From the NCBI RefSeq assembly GCF_029504575.1, contig NZ_JAQFII010000001.1, forward strand, positions 2,826,501 through 2,890,500: 64,000 nucleotides of DNA, in the 5' to 3' direction. The position numbers and the translations under genes were made by a program. This document shows, in pieces, positions 8,821-16,684 of the stretch (its first letter is position 1; every line of letters begins with the position of its first letter). The notes below the pieces were generated by a model. That model was not told the origin of the DNA, did not search any database, and was given only the letters and a program-made list of their open reading frames with translations. Origin of the DNA: Streptomyces sp. SPB162. Its GTDB lineage: Bacteria > Actinomycetota > Actinomycetes > Streptomycetales > Streptomycetaceae.

Positions 8821-9755
8821 CCAACGGGCTGCCCATGTCCGTACCCGCGTCCGGACTGCCCGCGCGGGTCAGGATCCACGAGGTCGGCGCGCGCGACGGA
8901 CTGCAGAACGAGAAGGCGACGGTCCCGACGACGGTGAAGGCGGAGTTCATCCACCGGCTGGCCGCCGCCGGCCTCGGCACGATCGAGGCGACCAGCTTCG
9001 TGCACCCCAAGTGGGTGCCCCAACTGGCCGACGCCGCCGAGCTGATGCCGCTGCTGGCGGACGTCGACGCGCACCTGCCGGTGCTGGTCCCCAACGAACG
9101 GGGGCTGGAGCGCGCGCTGGCGCTCGGTGTCCGGGAGATCGCCGTCTTCAGCAGCGCGACCGAGTCGTTCGCCAAGGCCAATCTGAACCGGACCGTCGAC
9201 GAGTCCCTCGCCATGTTCGAGCCGGTCGTCGCCAGGGCCCGGGAGGCCGGAGCGACCGTCCGCGGCTATCTCTCCATGTGCTTCGGCGACCCGTGGGAGG
9301 GCCCGGTCCCGGTGGACCGGGTGGCCGCCGTCGCCCGCCGGCTCTACGACCTGGGATGCACCGAGCTGAGCCTCGGCGACACGATCGGGGTCGCCACCCC
9401 CGGCCACGTCACCGCGCTGCTCGCCGCCCTGGCGGAGCAGGGAGTCCCGACGGACCGGCTCGCCGTGCACTTCCACGACACGTACGGGCAGGCCCTGTCC
9501 AACACGCTGGCCGCCCTCCAGCGGGGCGTGACCGTCGTCGACGCCTCCGCGGGCGGCCTCGGCGGCTGCCCGTACGCGAAGAGCGCCACCGGAAACCTCG
9601 CCACGGAAGACCTCGTCTGGATGCTGAACGGCCTCGGTGTCGACACCGGGGTCGACCTCGACCGCCTCACCGCCACAAGCGTGTGGATGGCGGAGCAGCT
9701 CGGGAGGCCAAGCCCCTCCCGCACCGTCCGCGCCCTCTCCCACCAGGAGTCGTAG
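8817..9755 (+). CDS. hmgL: Hydroxymethylglutaryl-CoA lyase
   Basis: A 312-aa TIM-barrel lyase that splits HMG-CoA into acetyl-CoA and acetoacetate, the last step of leucine breakdown. The catalytic motif IHEVGARDGLQNE at the N-terminus, metal-binding HFHDTYGQ and the C-terminal signature GGLGGCPYAKSATGN with its Cys are all present. It overlaps the biotin carboxylase gene by four bases and is followed after two bases by acdH, so it is the third cistron of accD1-accA1-hmgL-acdH. The gene content (dehydrogenase, methylcrotonyl-CoA-type carboxylase, lyase) supports leucine catabolism as the operon's role; the hydratase step is not encoded here. Confidence 0.93.
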   Translation: MTNGLPMSVPASGLPARVRIHEVGARDGLQNEKATVPTTVKAEFIHRLAAAGLGTIEATSFVHPKWVPQLADAAELMPLLADVDAHLPVLVPNERGLERALALGVREIAVFSSATESFAKANLNRTVDESLAMFEPVVARAREAGATVRGYLSMCFGDPWEGPVPVDRVAAVARRLYDLGCTELSLGDTIGVATPGHVTALLAALAEQGVPTDRLAVHFHDTYGQALSNTLAALQRGVTVVDASAGGLGGCPYAKSATGNLATEDLVWMLNGLGVDTGVDLDRLTATSVWMAEQLGRPSPSRTVRALSHQES

Positions 9756-9757
9756 TC

Positions 9758-10924
9758 ATGTCGATCGACCACCGCCTCGCCCCCGAGCACGAGGAACTGC
9801 GCCGCACCGTCGAGGCGTTCGCGCACGACGTGATCGCGCCGAAGATCGGGGAGTTCTACGAGAACCACGAGTTCCCTTACGAGATCATCCGCGAAATGGG
9901 CCGGATGGGCCTGTTCGGCCTGCCCTTCCCCGAGGAGTACGGCGGCATGGGCGGCGACTACCTCGCCCTCGGCATCGTCCTCGAAGAGCTCGCGCGGGTG
10001 GATTCGTCCGTCGCCATCACCCTCGAGGCGGGCGTCTCGCTGGGCGCGATGCCGATCTTCCGCTTCGGCACCGAGGAGCAGAAGCGCGAGTGGCTGCCGC
10101 GGATGTGCTCCGGGGAGATCCTGGGCGCGTTCGGGCTGACGGAGCCCGAGTGCGGTTCGGACGCCGGCGGCACGCGCACCACCGCGCGGCTGGACGAGGC
10201 GACGAACGAATGGGTGATCAACGGCACCAAGTGCTTCATCACCAACTCCGGTACGGACATCACGGGTCTGGTCACGGTCACCGCGGTCACCGGCCGCAAG
10301 GACGACGGACGGCCGCTGATCTCGTCGATCATCGTGCCCTCGGGCACGCCGGGCTTCGGTGTCGCGGCCCCGTACTCCAAGGTCGGCTGGAACGCCTCGG
10401 ACACCCGTGAGCTGTCGTTCTCCGACTGCCGGGTCCCGGCCGCGAACCTGCTCGGCGCGGAGGGCCGCGGCTACGCGCAGTTCCTGCGGATCCTCGACGA
10501 GGGCCGGATCGCGATCTCGGCGCTGGCCACCGGTCTGGCGCAGGGTTGCGTCGACGAGTCCCTGGCGTACGCGAAGAGCCGGGAGGCGTTCGGCCGGCCG
10601 ATCGGTGCCAACCAGGCGATCCAGTTCAAGCTCGCCGACATGGAGATGCGTGCCCACACCGCCCGCCTCGCCTGGCGCGACGCCGCCTCCCGGCTGCTGC
10701 AGGGTGAACCGTTCAAGAAGGAGGCGGCGCTCGCGAAGCTGTACTCGTCGGAGATCGCGGTCACCAACGCGCGGGAGGCCACGCAGATCCACGGCGGATA
10801 CGGCTTCATGAACGAGTACCCGGTGGCCCGTATGTGGCGGGACTCGAAGATCCTGGAGATCGGCGAGGGCACCAGCGAGGTGCAGCGGATGCTGATCGCC
10901 CGCGAGCTGGGGCTCTCGGGCTGA
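9758..10924 (+). CDS. acdH: Acyl-CoA dehydrogenase (branched/short-chain type)
   Basis: A 388-aa FAD enzyme. GLTEPECGSDAGG, GTKCFITNSG, QIHGGYGFMNEYP and IGEGTSEVQR are visible. The last motif keeps the Glu before GTS that acts as base in short-, medium- and branched-chain enzymes, unlike the paralogue at 3313-4470. ATG 9758 is preceded by AGGAG. It is the last gene of the leucine/acyl-CoA operon. In S. coelicolor the gene at this position (SCO2779) is acdH, linked to branched-chain amino acid catabolism (from memory). An 8-bp tandem repeat covers its stop codon. Confidence 0.92.
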   Translation: MSIDHRLAPEHEELRRTVEAFAHDVIAPKIGEFYENHEFPYEIIREMGRMGLFGLPFPEEYGGMGGDYLALGIVLEELARVDSSVAITLEAGVSLGAMPIFRFGTEEQKREWLPRMCSGEILGAFGLTEPECGSDAGGTRTTARLDEATNEWVINGTKCFITNSGTDITGLVTVTAVTGRKDDGRPLISSIIVPSGTPGFGVAAPYSKVGWNASDTRELSFSDCRVPAANLLGAEGRGYAQFLRILDEGRIAISALATGLAQGCVDESLAYAKSREAFGRPIGANQAIQFKLADMEMRAHTARLAWRDAASRLLQGEPFKKEAALAKLYSSEIAVTNAREATQIHGGYGFMNEYPVARMWRDSKILEIGEGTSEVQRMLIARELGLSG

Positions 10925-10951
10925 CGTGCTGAAGTGCTGACAGGCTGACGG
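10920..10951. repeat. Four tandem 8-bp repeats across the acdH stop codon
   Basis: Units GCTGACGT, GCTGAAGT, GCTGACAG and GCTGACGG lie head to tail, beginning inside the last codons of acdH and including its TGA. They sit exactly at the junction where S. coelicolor carries the desferrioxamine genes. Confidence 0.7.
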
Positions 10952-10959
10952 GAGCGGTC

Positions 10960-10993
10960 GCCGGCCGCCGGTCCGTGGAGAGCGGCGGCCGGC
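10960..10993. terminator. Terminator hairpin between acdH and the hexosaminidase gene
   Basis: Arms GCCGGCCGCCG (10960-10970) and CGGCGGCCGGC (10983-10993) pair perfectly around a 12-base loop. It lies between two convergent genes and can serve both. Confidence 0.7.
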
Positions 10994-11011
10994 CGTCACA
11001 CGTCGGGCCGG

Positions 11012-12700
11012 TCAGTCGCTCGGCCAGGGCACCTGGGGTGAGCGGTAGTAGCCGATGCCCAGAGCCGTCCAGCGCGGGCCCTGGGCCGCGAGGCGCACCT
11101 TGTAGGCATCCCACTGGTGGGTGGCTGCCGGGGACCAGCCGATCTCGGCGATTCCCGGCAGCCGCGGGAAGGCCATGTAGTCAATGTTCGCACTGGTCAC
11201 GATGGTCTCCGTCCACAGTGGAGCCTCCACACCGAGGACGGCGGAGGCGGGCGCGCCCTTGACGAAGGTGGCGGGGTCCCAGTTGTAGGAGTCCTTCACC
11301 TCGACCAGGCCGGCCCAGTCCAGGCCGAGCGGGGTGGAGGCGGTGTACTTCATGTCCAGGTAGGCACGGTTGGCGGGCGAGAGGACCAGCCGCAGGCCGG
11401 CCTTGGCCGCGTCCGCGACCTCCTTCTCACTGCCGTCCGTGCCCCAGTACTGGGCGACGGCTCCGGCGACCGGGTGCGCGCCCGCCAGCTGGTGCCAGGC
11501 GAGCACGGTCTTGCCGTACTTGGTGACGATCGGCTGGACCTTGTCCATGAACGTCACGTAGTCGGCATGGCCGGTCGAGTGCGCCTCGTCGCCGCCGATG
11601 TGCAGATACGGGCCCGGGGTGAGGGCGGCCAGCTCCCCCAGCACCTCGTCCGCGAACCGATAGGTGACGTCCTTGGACACGCACAGCGAGCTGAAGCCGA
11701 CCTGGGTGCCCGTGTAGAGCGGCGGGGCGGTGCCGGAGCAGTTCAGCTCCGCGTAGGAGGCGAGGGCCGCGTTGGTGTGGCCCGGCATGTCGATCTCGGG
11801 CACCACCGTCAGATAGCGGCCGGCGGCGTAGCGCACGATCTCGCGGTAGTCGGCCTTCGAGTACGAGCCGCCGGGCCCGCCGCCGACCTGGGTACTGCCG
11901 CCGTACGCGGCCAGCCGCGGCCAGGAGTCGACGGCGATCCGCCACCCCTGGTCGTCCGACAGGTGCAGGTGTAGCTGGTTGATCTTGTAGAGGGCGAGCT
12001 GGTCGATGTACCGCTCGACCTGCGCCACGGAGAAGAAGTGCCGGGAGACGTCGAGCATGCCGCCGCGGTAGGCGTAACGCGGCACGTCGGTGATGGTGCC
12101 CCCCGGTACCGTCCAGGGACCGCTCTGCACGGAGTGCTTCTCAACAGCGGCGGGGAGCAGCTGACGCAGCGTCTGTACGCCGTGGAACAGCCCGGCGGCC
12201 TGCTCGGCGCCGAGGGTCACCGACTGCCCGGAGACGATGAGCCGGTATCCCTCCGCGCCGAGTGCCACGGCGGTGTCGCGAGGCACTTGGCCGCCGCCCG
12301 CGCCCGGCGCGCCGGCCGCCGTGCGGCTGCCCGCACCGCTGACCGCCGCCCCCAGCTTGAGCACGATGCCGTCGCGGTCCCCGCCGTCCGCGACGACGGG
12401 CACCGGGTACCCGGTGGACGGCCGCAGCACGGCGGCGAGGTAGTCGCCGATCTTCCGCACCTCGTTGGAGTTCCCTGGCACGTGGATGCGGGTGCCGGAG
12501 CCGATGACGTAGGAGGCGCCACCCGCCTGCACGGAGGCCGGGGCGGGGACGACCCGCGCCAGGACGGTCGCGGAGGCGTCGGCCGGGGTGCTTCGGGCGG
12601 CCGGGGCCGCCGACGGCGCCGAGGCCCAGGCGGAGGCGCCGATCAGGAGCAGCGAGCACAGGATCCGGGGGAAGTGGTTCCGAACGCTGGGTCGTCTCAC
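11012..12700 (-). CDS. Secreted beta-N-acetylhexosaminidase (GH20)
   Basis: About 562 aa. It removes terminal GlcNAc from chitin oligomers and similar glycans by substrate-assisted catalysis. A Sec-type signal peptide (SVRNHFPRILCSLLLIGASAWASA) is followed by the GH20b-like domain and the TIM barrel with HIGGDEAHSTGH; D371 and E372 are the catalytic pair. The start is GTG 12700, with AAGGGA upstream and the signal peptide immediately after. An in-frame upstream extension to 12793 would bury the signal peptide and run through the dre-like site. A DasR-type site upstream suggests induction by amino sugars. It corresponds by position to SCO2786. Confidence 0.92.
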   Translation of the reverse strand: MRRPSVRNHFPRILCSLLLIGASAWASAPSAAPAARSTPADASATVLARVVPAPASVQAGGASYVIGSGTRIHVPGNSNEVRKIGDYLAAVLRPSTGYPVPVVADGGDRDGIVLKLGAAVSGAGSRTAAGAPGAGGGQVPRDTAVALGAEGYRLIVSGQSVTLGAEQAAGLFHGVQTLRQLLPAAVEKHSVQSGPWTVPGGTITDVPRYAYRGGMLDVSRHFFSVAQVERYIDQLALYKINQLHLHLSDDQGWRIAVDSWPRLAAYGGSTQVGGGPGGSYSKADYREIVRYAAGRYLTVVPEIDMPGHTNAALASYAELNCSGTAPPLYTGTQVGFSSLCVSKDVTYRFADEVLGELAALTPGPYLHIGGDEAHSTGHADYVTFMDKVQPIVTKYGKTVLAWHQLAGAHPVAGAVAQYWGTDGSEKEVADAAKAGLRLVLSPANRAYLDMKYTASTPLGLDWAGLVEVKDSYNWDPATFVKGAPASAVLGVEAPLWTETIVTSANIDYMAFPRLPGIAEIGWSPAATHQWDAYKVRLAAQGPRWTALGIGYYRSPQVPWPSD

Positions 12701-12770
12701 CGGGGGATTCCCTTCAGCGGGCGGTGGAGGAAACGCTGTCCCCTGGGTACCGCGCGCACCTGAAGGGGTC

Positions 12771-12786
12771 AAGGTGTAGACCAATT
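12771..12786. promoter_or_regulatory. DasR-like operator (dre) upstream of the hexosaminidase gene
   Basis: AAGGTGTAGACCAATT agrees with 10 of the 12 core bases of the DasR consensus TGGTCTAGACCA (consensus from memory). It lies about 70 bp upstream of the preferred GTG, in promoter range. DasR represses chitin and GlcNAc genes and is released by amino-sugar phosphates. Confidence 0.65.
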
Positions 12787-12877
12787 TCCCCACACTTCCG
12801 GCTCACTCACATCCACCTTCTGCCCGAAATCGGGCAGGATTGTTGCAAACGAGCGATGATCACACCAGTATCTACGG

Positions 12878-13153
12878 ATGCCCGACCGCCAGACGTCCCA
12901 CGAGGACCTCGTCGATCACCTGGTTCGCACCACACCGCTGCACCGCGGTGAGGCGTCCCGGGTGATCCAGGACGTGCTGGCGTACTTCGACGAGACGACC
13001 GAGCTGTTCGTCCGCCGCAGACACCGCGAGCTCCAGGCCAAAGGCCTGGTCAACGCGGTGATCTTCGAGCGGATCACCGAGGAGCTGCCGTATCGCGCGG
13101 TGGCTCCGCCGGAACTCTCCCTGCGGCAACTGCGCCGCATCGTCTACGGCTGA
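12878..13153 (+). CDS. Small conserved-looking protein of unknown function, 91 aa
   Basis: The product is 91 aa, charged and mostly helical in appearance, with no signal peptide, membrane segment or recognisable catalytic motif. It begins MPDRQTSHEDLVDHLV and ends SLRQLRRIVYG. Codon use is typical of the host, and the frame is clean between a divergent hexosaminidase gene and glmS. No strong ribosome-binding site precedes ATG 12878. The position matches a small hypothetical gene near SCO2787-2788 in S. coelicolor, but I cannot name a family. Confidence 0.6.
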   Translation: MPDRQTSHEDLVDHLVRTTPLHRGEASRVIQDVLAYFDETTELFVRRRHRELQAKGLVNAVIFERITEELPYRAVAPPELSLRQLRRIVYG

Positions 13154-13266
13154 CACCACACACCTGAGGCCGCCGGCGCCCCGCGTGCGGGCGGCACCGG
13201 CCACCGGCCACCTGCCGGCACACGTACTGAACACCCAGTGAACACACGACGGAGAGGGACGACCAT

Positions 13267-15081
13267 ATGTGCGGGATCGTCGGATACATCGGTAAGCGCG
13301 ACGTGGCTCCGCTGCTGCTGGAAGGCCTGCAGCGGCTGGAGTACCGGGGCTACGACTCGGCGGGCGTCGTCATCACCGGAAAGTCCGGGGTCCTCAAGAC
13401 CGTCAAGGCCAAGGGCCGGGTCCGCGAGCTGGAAGCCCGCATCCCCAAGCGTTTCACCGGCACCACCGGTATCGCACACACCCGCTGGGCCACGCACGGC
13501 GCTCCGAACGACGAGAACGCGCACCCCCACCTTGACGCGGACGGCAAAGTCGCCCTCGTCCACAACGGCATCATCGACAACGCCGATGACCTGCGCGCCA
13601 AACTGATCGCGGACGGCGTCGAGTTCGCCTCCGAGACCGACTCCGAGGTCGTCGTGCACCTCATCGGCCGCTCGCAGGCCGACACCCTGGAGGCCAAGGT
13701 CCAGGAAGCGCTGCGCCGCGTCGAGGGCACCTACGGCATCGCCGTCATGCACCAGGACTTCCCCGACCGCATCGTCGTCGCCCGCAACGGCTCGCCGGTC
13801 GTGCTCGGCATCGGCGACAAGGAGATGTTCGTCGCCTCGGACGTCGCCGCGCTGGTCAGCCACACCCGCCAGGTCGTCACCCTCGACGACGGCGAGATGG
13901 CCACCCTCAAGGCCGACGACTTCCGCACGTACACCACCGAGGGCTCCAGCACCTCGGCCACGCCGACCACCGTGGAGTGGGAGGCCGAGTCGTACGACAT
14001 GGGCGGCCACGACACGTACATGCACAAGGAGATCTCCGAGCAGCCCGACGCGGTCGACCGCGTGCTGCGCGGCCGCATCGACGACCGCTTCTCGACCGTG
14101 CACCTGGGCGGCCTGAACCTCGACCCGCGCGAGGCGCGGAGCGTCCGCCGGATCAAGATCCTCGGCTGCGGCACGTCGTACCACGCGGGCCAGATCGGCG
14201 CGCAGATGATCGAGGAGCTGGCCCGCATCCCCGCGGACGCCGAGCCCGCCTCCGAGTTCCGCTACCGCAACCCGGTCGTCGACCCCGACACGCTCTACAT
14301 CGCGGTCTCCCAGTCCGGCGAGACCTATGACGTGCTCGCCGCCGTCCAGGAGCTCAAGCGCAAGGGCGCACGGGTGCTGGGCGTGGTCAACGTCGTCGGC
14401 TCGGCGATCGCCCGCGAGACGGACGGCGGGGTGTACGTGCACGCGGGCCCCGAGGTCTGCGTCGTCTCCACCAAGTGCTTCACCAACACCGTGGTCGCCT
14501 TCGGGCTGCTCGCGCTGCACCTCGGCCGGATCCGCGACCTGTCGGTCGCGGACGGCAAGCGGATCATCGCGGGACTGCGGAAGCTGCCGGCACAGATCGC
14601 CGAGATGCTGGAGGGCGAGGCGGAGATCGAGAAGCTGGCCGCGGAGTACGCGGGCGCGAAGTCGATGATGTTCATCGGGCGCGTGCGGGGTTACCCGGTG
14701 GCGCGCGAGGCCTCGTTGAAGCTCAAGGAGATCAGCTACATCCACGCGGAGGCGTACCCGGCCTCCGAGTTGAAGCACGGCCCGCTGGCGCTGATCGAGC
14801 CGGCGCTGCCGACGGTGGCGATCGTGCCGGACGACGAGCTGCTGGAGAAGAACCGGGCGGCGCTGGAGGAGATCAAGGCGCGGAGCGGGCGGATCCTGGC
14901 GGTGGCCCACCAGGTGCAGGAGAAGGCGGACCACACGATCGTGGTGCCGAAGAACGAGGTCGAGCTGGATCCCATCCTGATGGGGATTCCGCTGCAGCTG
15001 TTCGCCTACCACACGGCCAAGGCGATGGGCCGTGACATCGACAAGCCGCGGAACCTGGCGAAGTCGGTGACGGTGGAGTAG
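13267..15081 (+). CDS. glmS: Glutamine-fructose-6-phosphate aminotransferase (GlmS)
   Basis: A 604-aa enzyme that makes glucosamine-6-phosphate, the entry to amino-sugar and peptidoglycan precursor synthesis. The N-terminal class II glutaminase domain starts MCGIVGYIG, so Cys2 becomes the N-terminal nucleophile; RWATHG and HNGIIDN follow. Two SIS domains contain GCGTSYHAG, VSQSGETYD and the C-terminal PRNLAKSVTVE that binds the hexose. ATG 13267 follows GGAGAGG. Streptomycetes usually have two GlmS paralogues. The position next to a hexosaminidase and before adpA matches the second copy in S. coelicolor (SCO2789, from memory). A strong hairpin follows. Confidence 0.93.
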   Translation: MCGIVGYIGKRDVAPLLLEGLQRLEYRGYDSAGVVITGKSGVLKTVKAKGRVRELEARIPKRFTGTTGIAHTRWATHGAPNDENAHPHLDADGKVALVHNGIIDNADDLRAKLIADGVEFASETDSEVVVHLIGRSQADTLEAKVQEALRRVEGTYGIAVMHQDFPDRIVVARNGSPVVLGIGDKEMFVASDVAALVSHTRQVVTLDDGEMATLKADDFRTYTTEGSSTSATPTTVEWEAESYDMGGHDTYMHKEISEQPDAVDRVLRGRIDDRFSTVHLGGLNLDPREARSVRRIKILGCGTSYHAGQIGAQMIEELARIPADAEPASEFRYRNPVVDPDTLYIAVSQSGETYDVLAAVQELKRKGARVLGVVNVVGSAIARETDGGVYVHAGPEVCVVSTKCFTNTVVAFGLLALHLGRIRDLSVADGKRIIAGLRKLPAQIAEMLEGEAEIEKLAAEYAGAKSMMFIGRVRGYPVAREASLKLKEISYIHAEAYPASELKHGPLALIEPALPTVAIVPDDELLEKNRAALEEIKARSGRILAVAHQVQEKADHTIVVPKNEVELDPILMGIPLQLFAYHTAKAMGRDIDKPRNLAKSVTVE

Positions 15082-15110
15082 TCAGCGGTCCCGCGGACGG
15101 CTTGATGGGG

Positions 15111-15142
15111 GAGGCGGTGCCCGGGTTCCCGGGCACCGCCTC
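15111..15142. terminator. Bidirectional terminator between glmS and the Usp gene
   Basis: A perfect 15-bp stem, GAGGCGGTGCCCGGG (15111-15125) with CCCGGGCACCGCCTC (15128-15142), has a 2-base loop. It lies between convergent genes and ends 13 bases before the Usp stop codon. Confidence 0.85.
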
Positions 15143-15155
15143 TCGCGTAAACGCT

Positions 15156-15677
15156 CTACGGGATGACGATGACCGGCCGCTGCGCCCGGCGGGCCAGGCG
15201 GCCGGCCACCGATCCGAAGATGCGGCCGATGAGGCCCTGGGTGCCGCCGACGACGATGGCGTCGGCTTCGTACTCGCGGCCGACCTCTTCGAGTTCGTGG
15301 CAGATGTCGCCGCCGCGTTCGACCAGGATCCAGGGAACCTCGGCGAGGTGGTCGGCGCAGGCGAGCTCCAGGCCCAGGACCTCGGTCCTGTGGTCCGGGA
15401 CATCGACGAAGACCGGTGGTTCGCAGCCGGCCCAGACCGTGGCCGGGAGCCGGTTGGCCACGTGGACGATGATCAGTGCCGAGCCCAGGCGGCGGGCCAT
15501 GCCGATCGAGTAGGCGAGCGCCCGCTCGCTGGAGACCGAGCCGTCGAAGCCCACCACGACACCGTGCCGGAAGGCCGGGTCGCAGGACGAGCGCAGCTTT
15601 GGGGCCGCTTCGGGGAGCGCCGCCGATTCGGCGAGCGGCTTGCCTTCAGCGGGCTCGGGGAGCTCATAACCGGCCAT
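15156..15677 (-). CDS. Universal stress protein (UspA family)
   Basis: A 173-aa single-Usp-domain protein with an N-terminal extension of about 40 residues. VVVGFDGSVSSERALAYSI marks the first strand and helix. The C-terminal VVGGTQGLIGRIFGSVAGR followed by RPVIVIP is the ATP-binding Gly/Ser loop, so this is likely an ATP-binding Usp. I take ATG 15677 (MAGYELPEP) as start; the longer frame upstream has no coding character and runs into the 11-bp repeats. It faces glmS across a shared terminator. The role in stress is known only at family level. Confidence 0.85.
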   Translation of the reverse strand: MAGYELPEPAEGKPLAESAALPEAAPKLRSSCDPAFRHGVVVGFDGSVSSERALAYSIGMARRLGSALIIVHVANRLPATVWAGCEPPVFVDVPDHRTEVLGLELACADHLAEVPWILVERGGDICHELEEVGREYEADAIVVGGTQGLIGRIFGSVAGRLARRAQRPVIVIP

Positions 15678-15997
15678 GATGCGGTTTCTCGACAAGGGCG
15701 GCGGGTGGGCGCCGACCGGCGGACAACGGCGGTCACAGCGGGCTTCGCTGCGTCTTCGGTAATACCCTGTCGGGGGCCGTGGGGCTGACCGGTTTCGGCC
15801 AGTTCGAGGGCTTCCGACCCTGATGACTCCAGAGTACGGCGGAGACGTATCCCTGCACAGACTCGTCGAGCCTCCGCAGGTATCACGTACGCGGAGTTTC
15901 CAGGAGAATGCCGGAGCCCGGCCCCGAGCGCAACGTCGCGCCGCTTCCGCCGGGACGAATCCGCGCGACCGGAGCGGCCGGGCCGGGCGGCCCGCCT

Positions 15998-16063
15998 CCA
16001 GAACGGGTCCTGAATGGGTCCTGAACGGATCCTGAACGGATCCAGAACAGGTCCAGAACGACT
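15998..16063. repeat. Six tandem 11-bp repeats upstream of adpA
   Basis: The unit is CC(T/A)GAACGG(A/G)T. Copies begin at 15998, 16009, 16020, 16031, 16042 and 16053, with a partial CCAG after them. Copies three and four are identical; the others differ by one to three bases. The period is close to one helical turn, so any protein binding the unit would bind one face of the DNA. The length is not a multiple of three and no gene covers it. Confidence 0.85.
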
Positions 16064-16522
16064 CCAGGGCCGCTCCGCGCCGCCTCGAGGGTGCCTCGAT
16101 GCCCCCGCCACGGCGCCCGCGCCGCACGAGGACGACCCGAACAGGGGTCAGGGCACGACATCATCCGCCGCGCAAACCCAATTTCTCGCGGCACCGGCGT
16201 GAACAAGACACCCGCCCTGCTCAGGAGCGGCAAATGGCCCGATAACGCCCCGGTGACGCCGCTGGTCGCCCGGGGCGCGCCGGGGCGGTTGGCCGGTCAG
16301 GGGGCACACAACGGGGCGCTGTTCGGAGGCGCGTGCCGACGTGGCTACGTTTTTCGGCCAACTTCTGGCCGTACTGCACCTGTTGGTGGAAGCGCCCGCT
16401 GACACGTCTGCCACCTGCAATGAAACGGCTCCAAGGGGCGCGGGGGGCGTCGTAGGCCACCGCGGGAGCCAGAGGCGTACTTCCCAGCGGGCCCGGTGAG
16501 TGGAACGCTTCGTGATCGAATG

Positions 16523-16532
16523 CTTCACGCCA
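16523..16532. promoter_or_regulatory. Possible AdpA binding site upstream of adpA
   Basis: CTTCACGCCA, read on the opposite strand as TGGCGTGAAG, matches nine of ten positions of the AdpA consensus TGGCSNGWWY (recalled). It lies about 150 bp upstream of the AdpA start, consistent with the autoregulation known for adpA. Such a loose consensus can occur by chance. Confidence 0.4.
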
Positions 16533-16684
16533 CGTGGTCAAGTCGACTTAGCGCCAGGTGGTGAAGTATTCACAACTGCCTCACCGGAAACACCAAACAC
16601 AGTAGATTCGATCTTGGAAAATATGGCGGGGGAAACGTGCAGGACCGAGGGGCCGCGTCGATCGAGGGGGGCTTGAGCTCCATG

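Larger units (their letters stand above)
15678..16684. promoter_or_regulatory. Long intergenic region between the Usp gene and adpA
   Basis: About 1 kb without a credible gene. It contains the divergent promoters of the Usp gene and adpA, six tandem 11-bp repeats (15998-16063), a CCACGTGG palindrome at 16530-16537, and the AdpA-like site at 16523-16532. The last 150 bases before adpA are locally AT-richer, as expected of a promoter. Streptomyces adpA genes typically have long, multiply regulated upstream regions. Apart from these items I see nothing definite. Confidence 0.6.

Noticed and set aside
12701..12793. Upstream extension of the hexosaminidase to ATG 12793
   Set aside because: It would put 31 residues before a typical signal peptide and overlap the DasR-like site. 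GTG 12700 has its own ribosome-binding site.
13154..13266. Regulatory RNA or DasR site in front of glmS
   Set aside because: I see no dre-like core, and nothing resembling the glmS ribozyme known from Bacillus; only a normal ribosome-binding site.
15998..16063. The 11-bp tandem repeats as a CRISPR-like array
   Set aside because: Units are contiguous without spacers and too short. No cas genes are present; the Cas4-like nuclease lies 19 kb away in an unrelated operon.
16637..16684. Longer N-terminus for AdpA from GTG 16637
   Set aside because: In frame, but the extra 16 residues have no counterpart in AdpA as I remember it, and a better G-rich site precedes ATG 16685.
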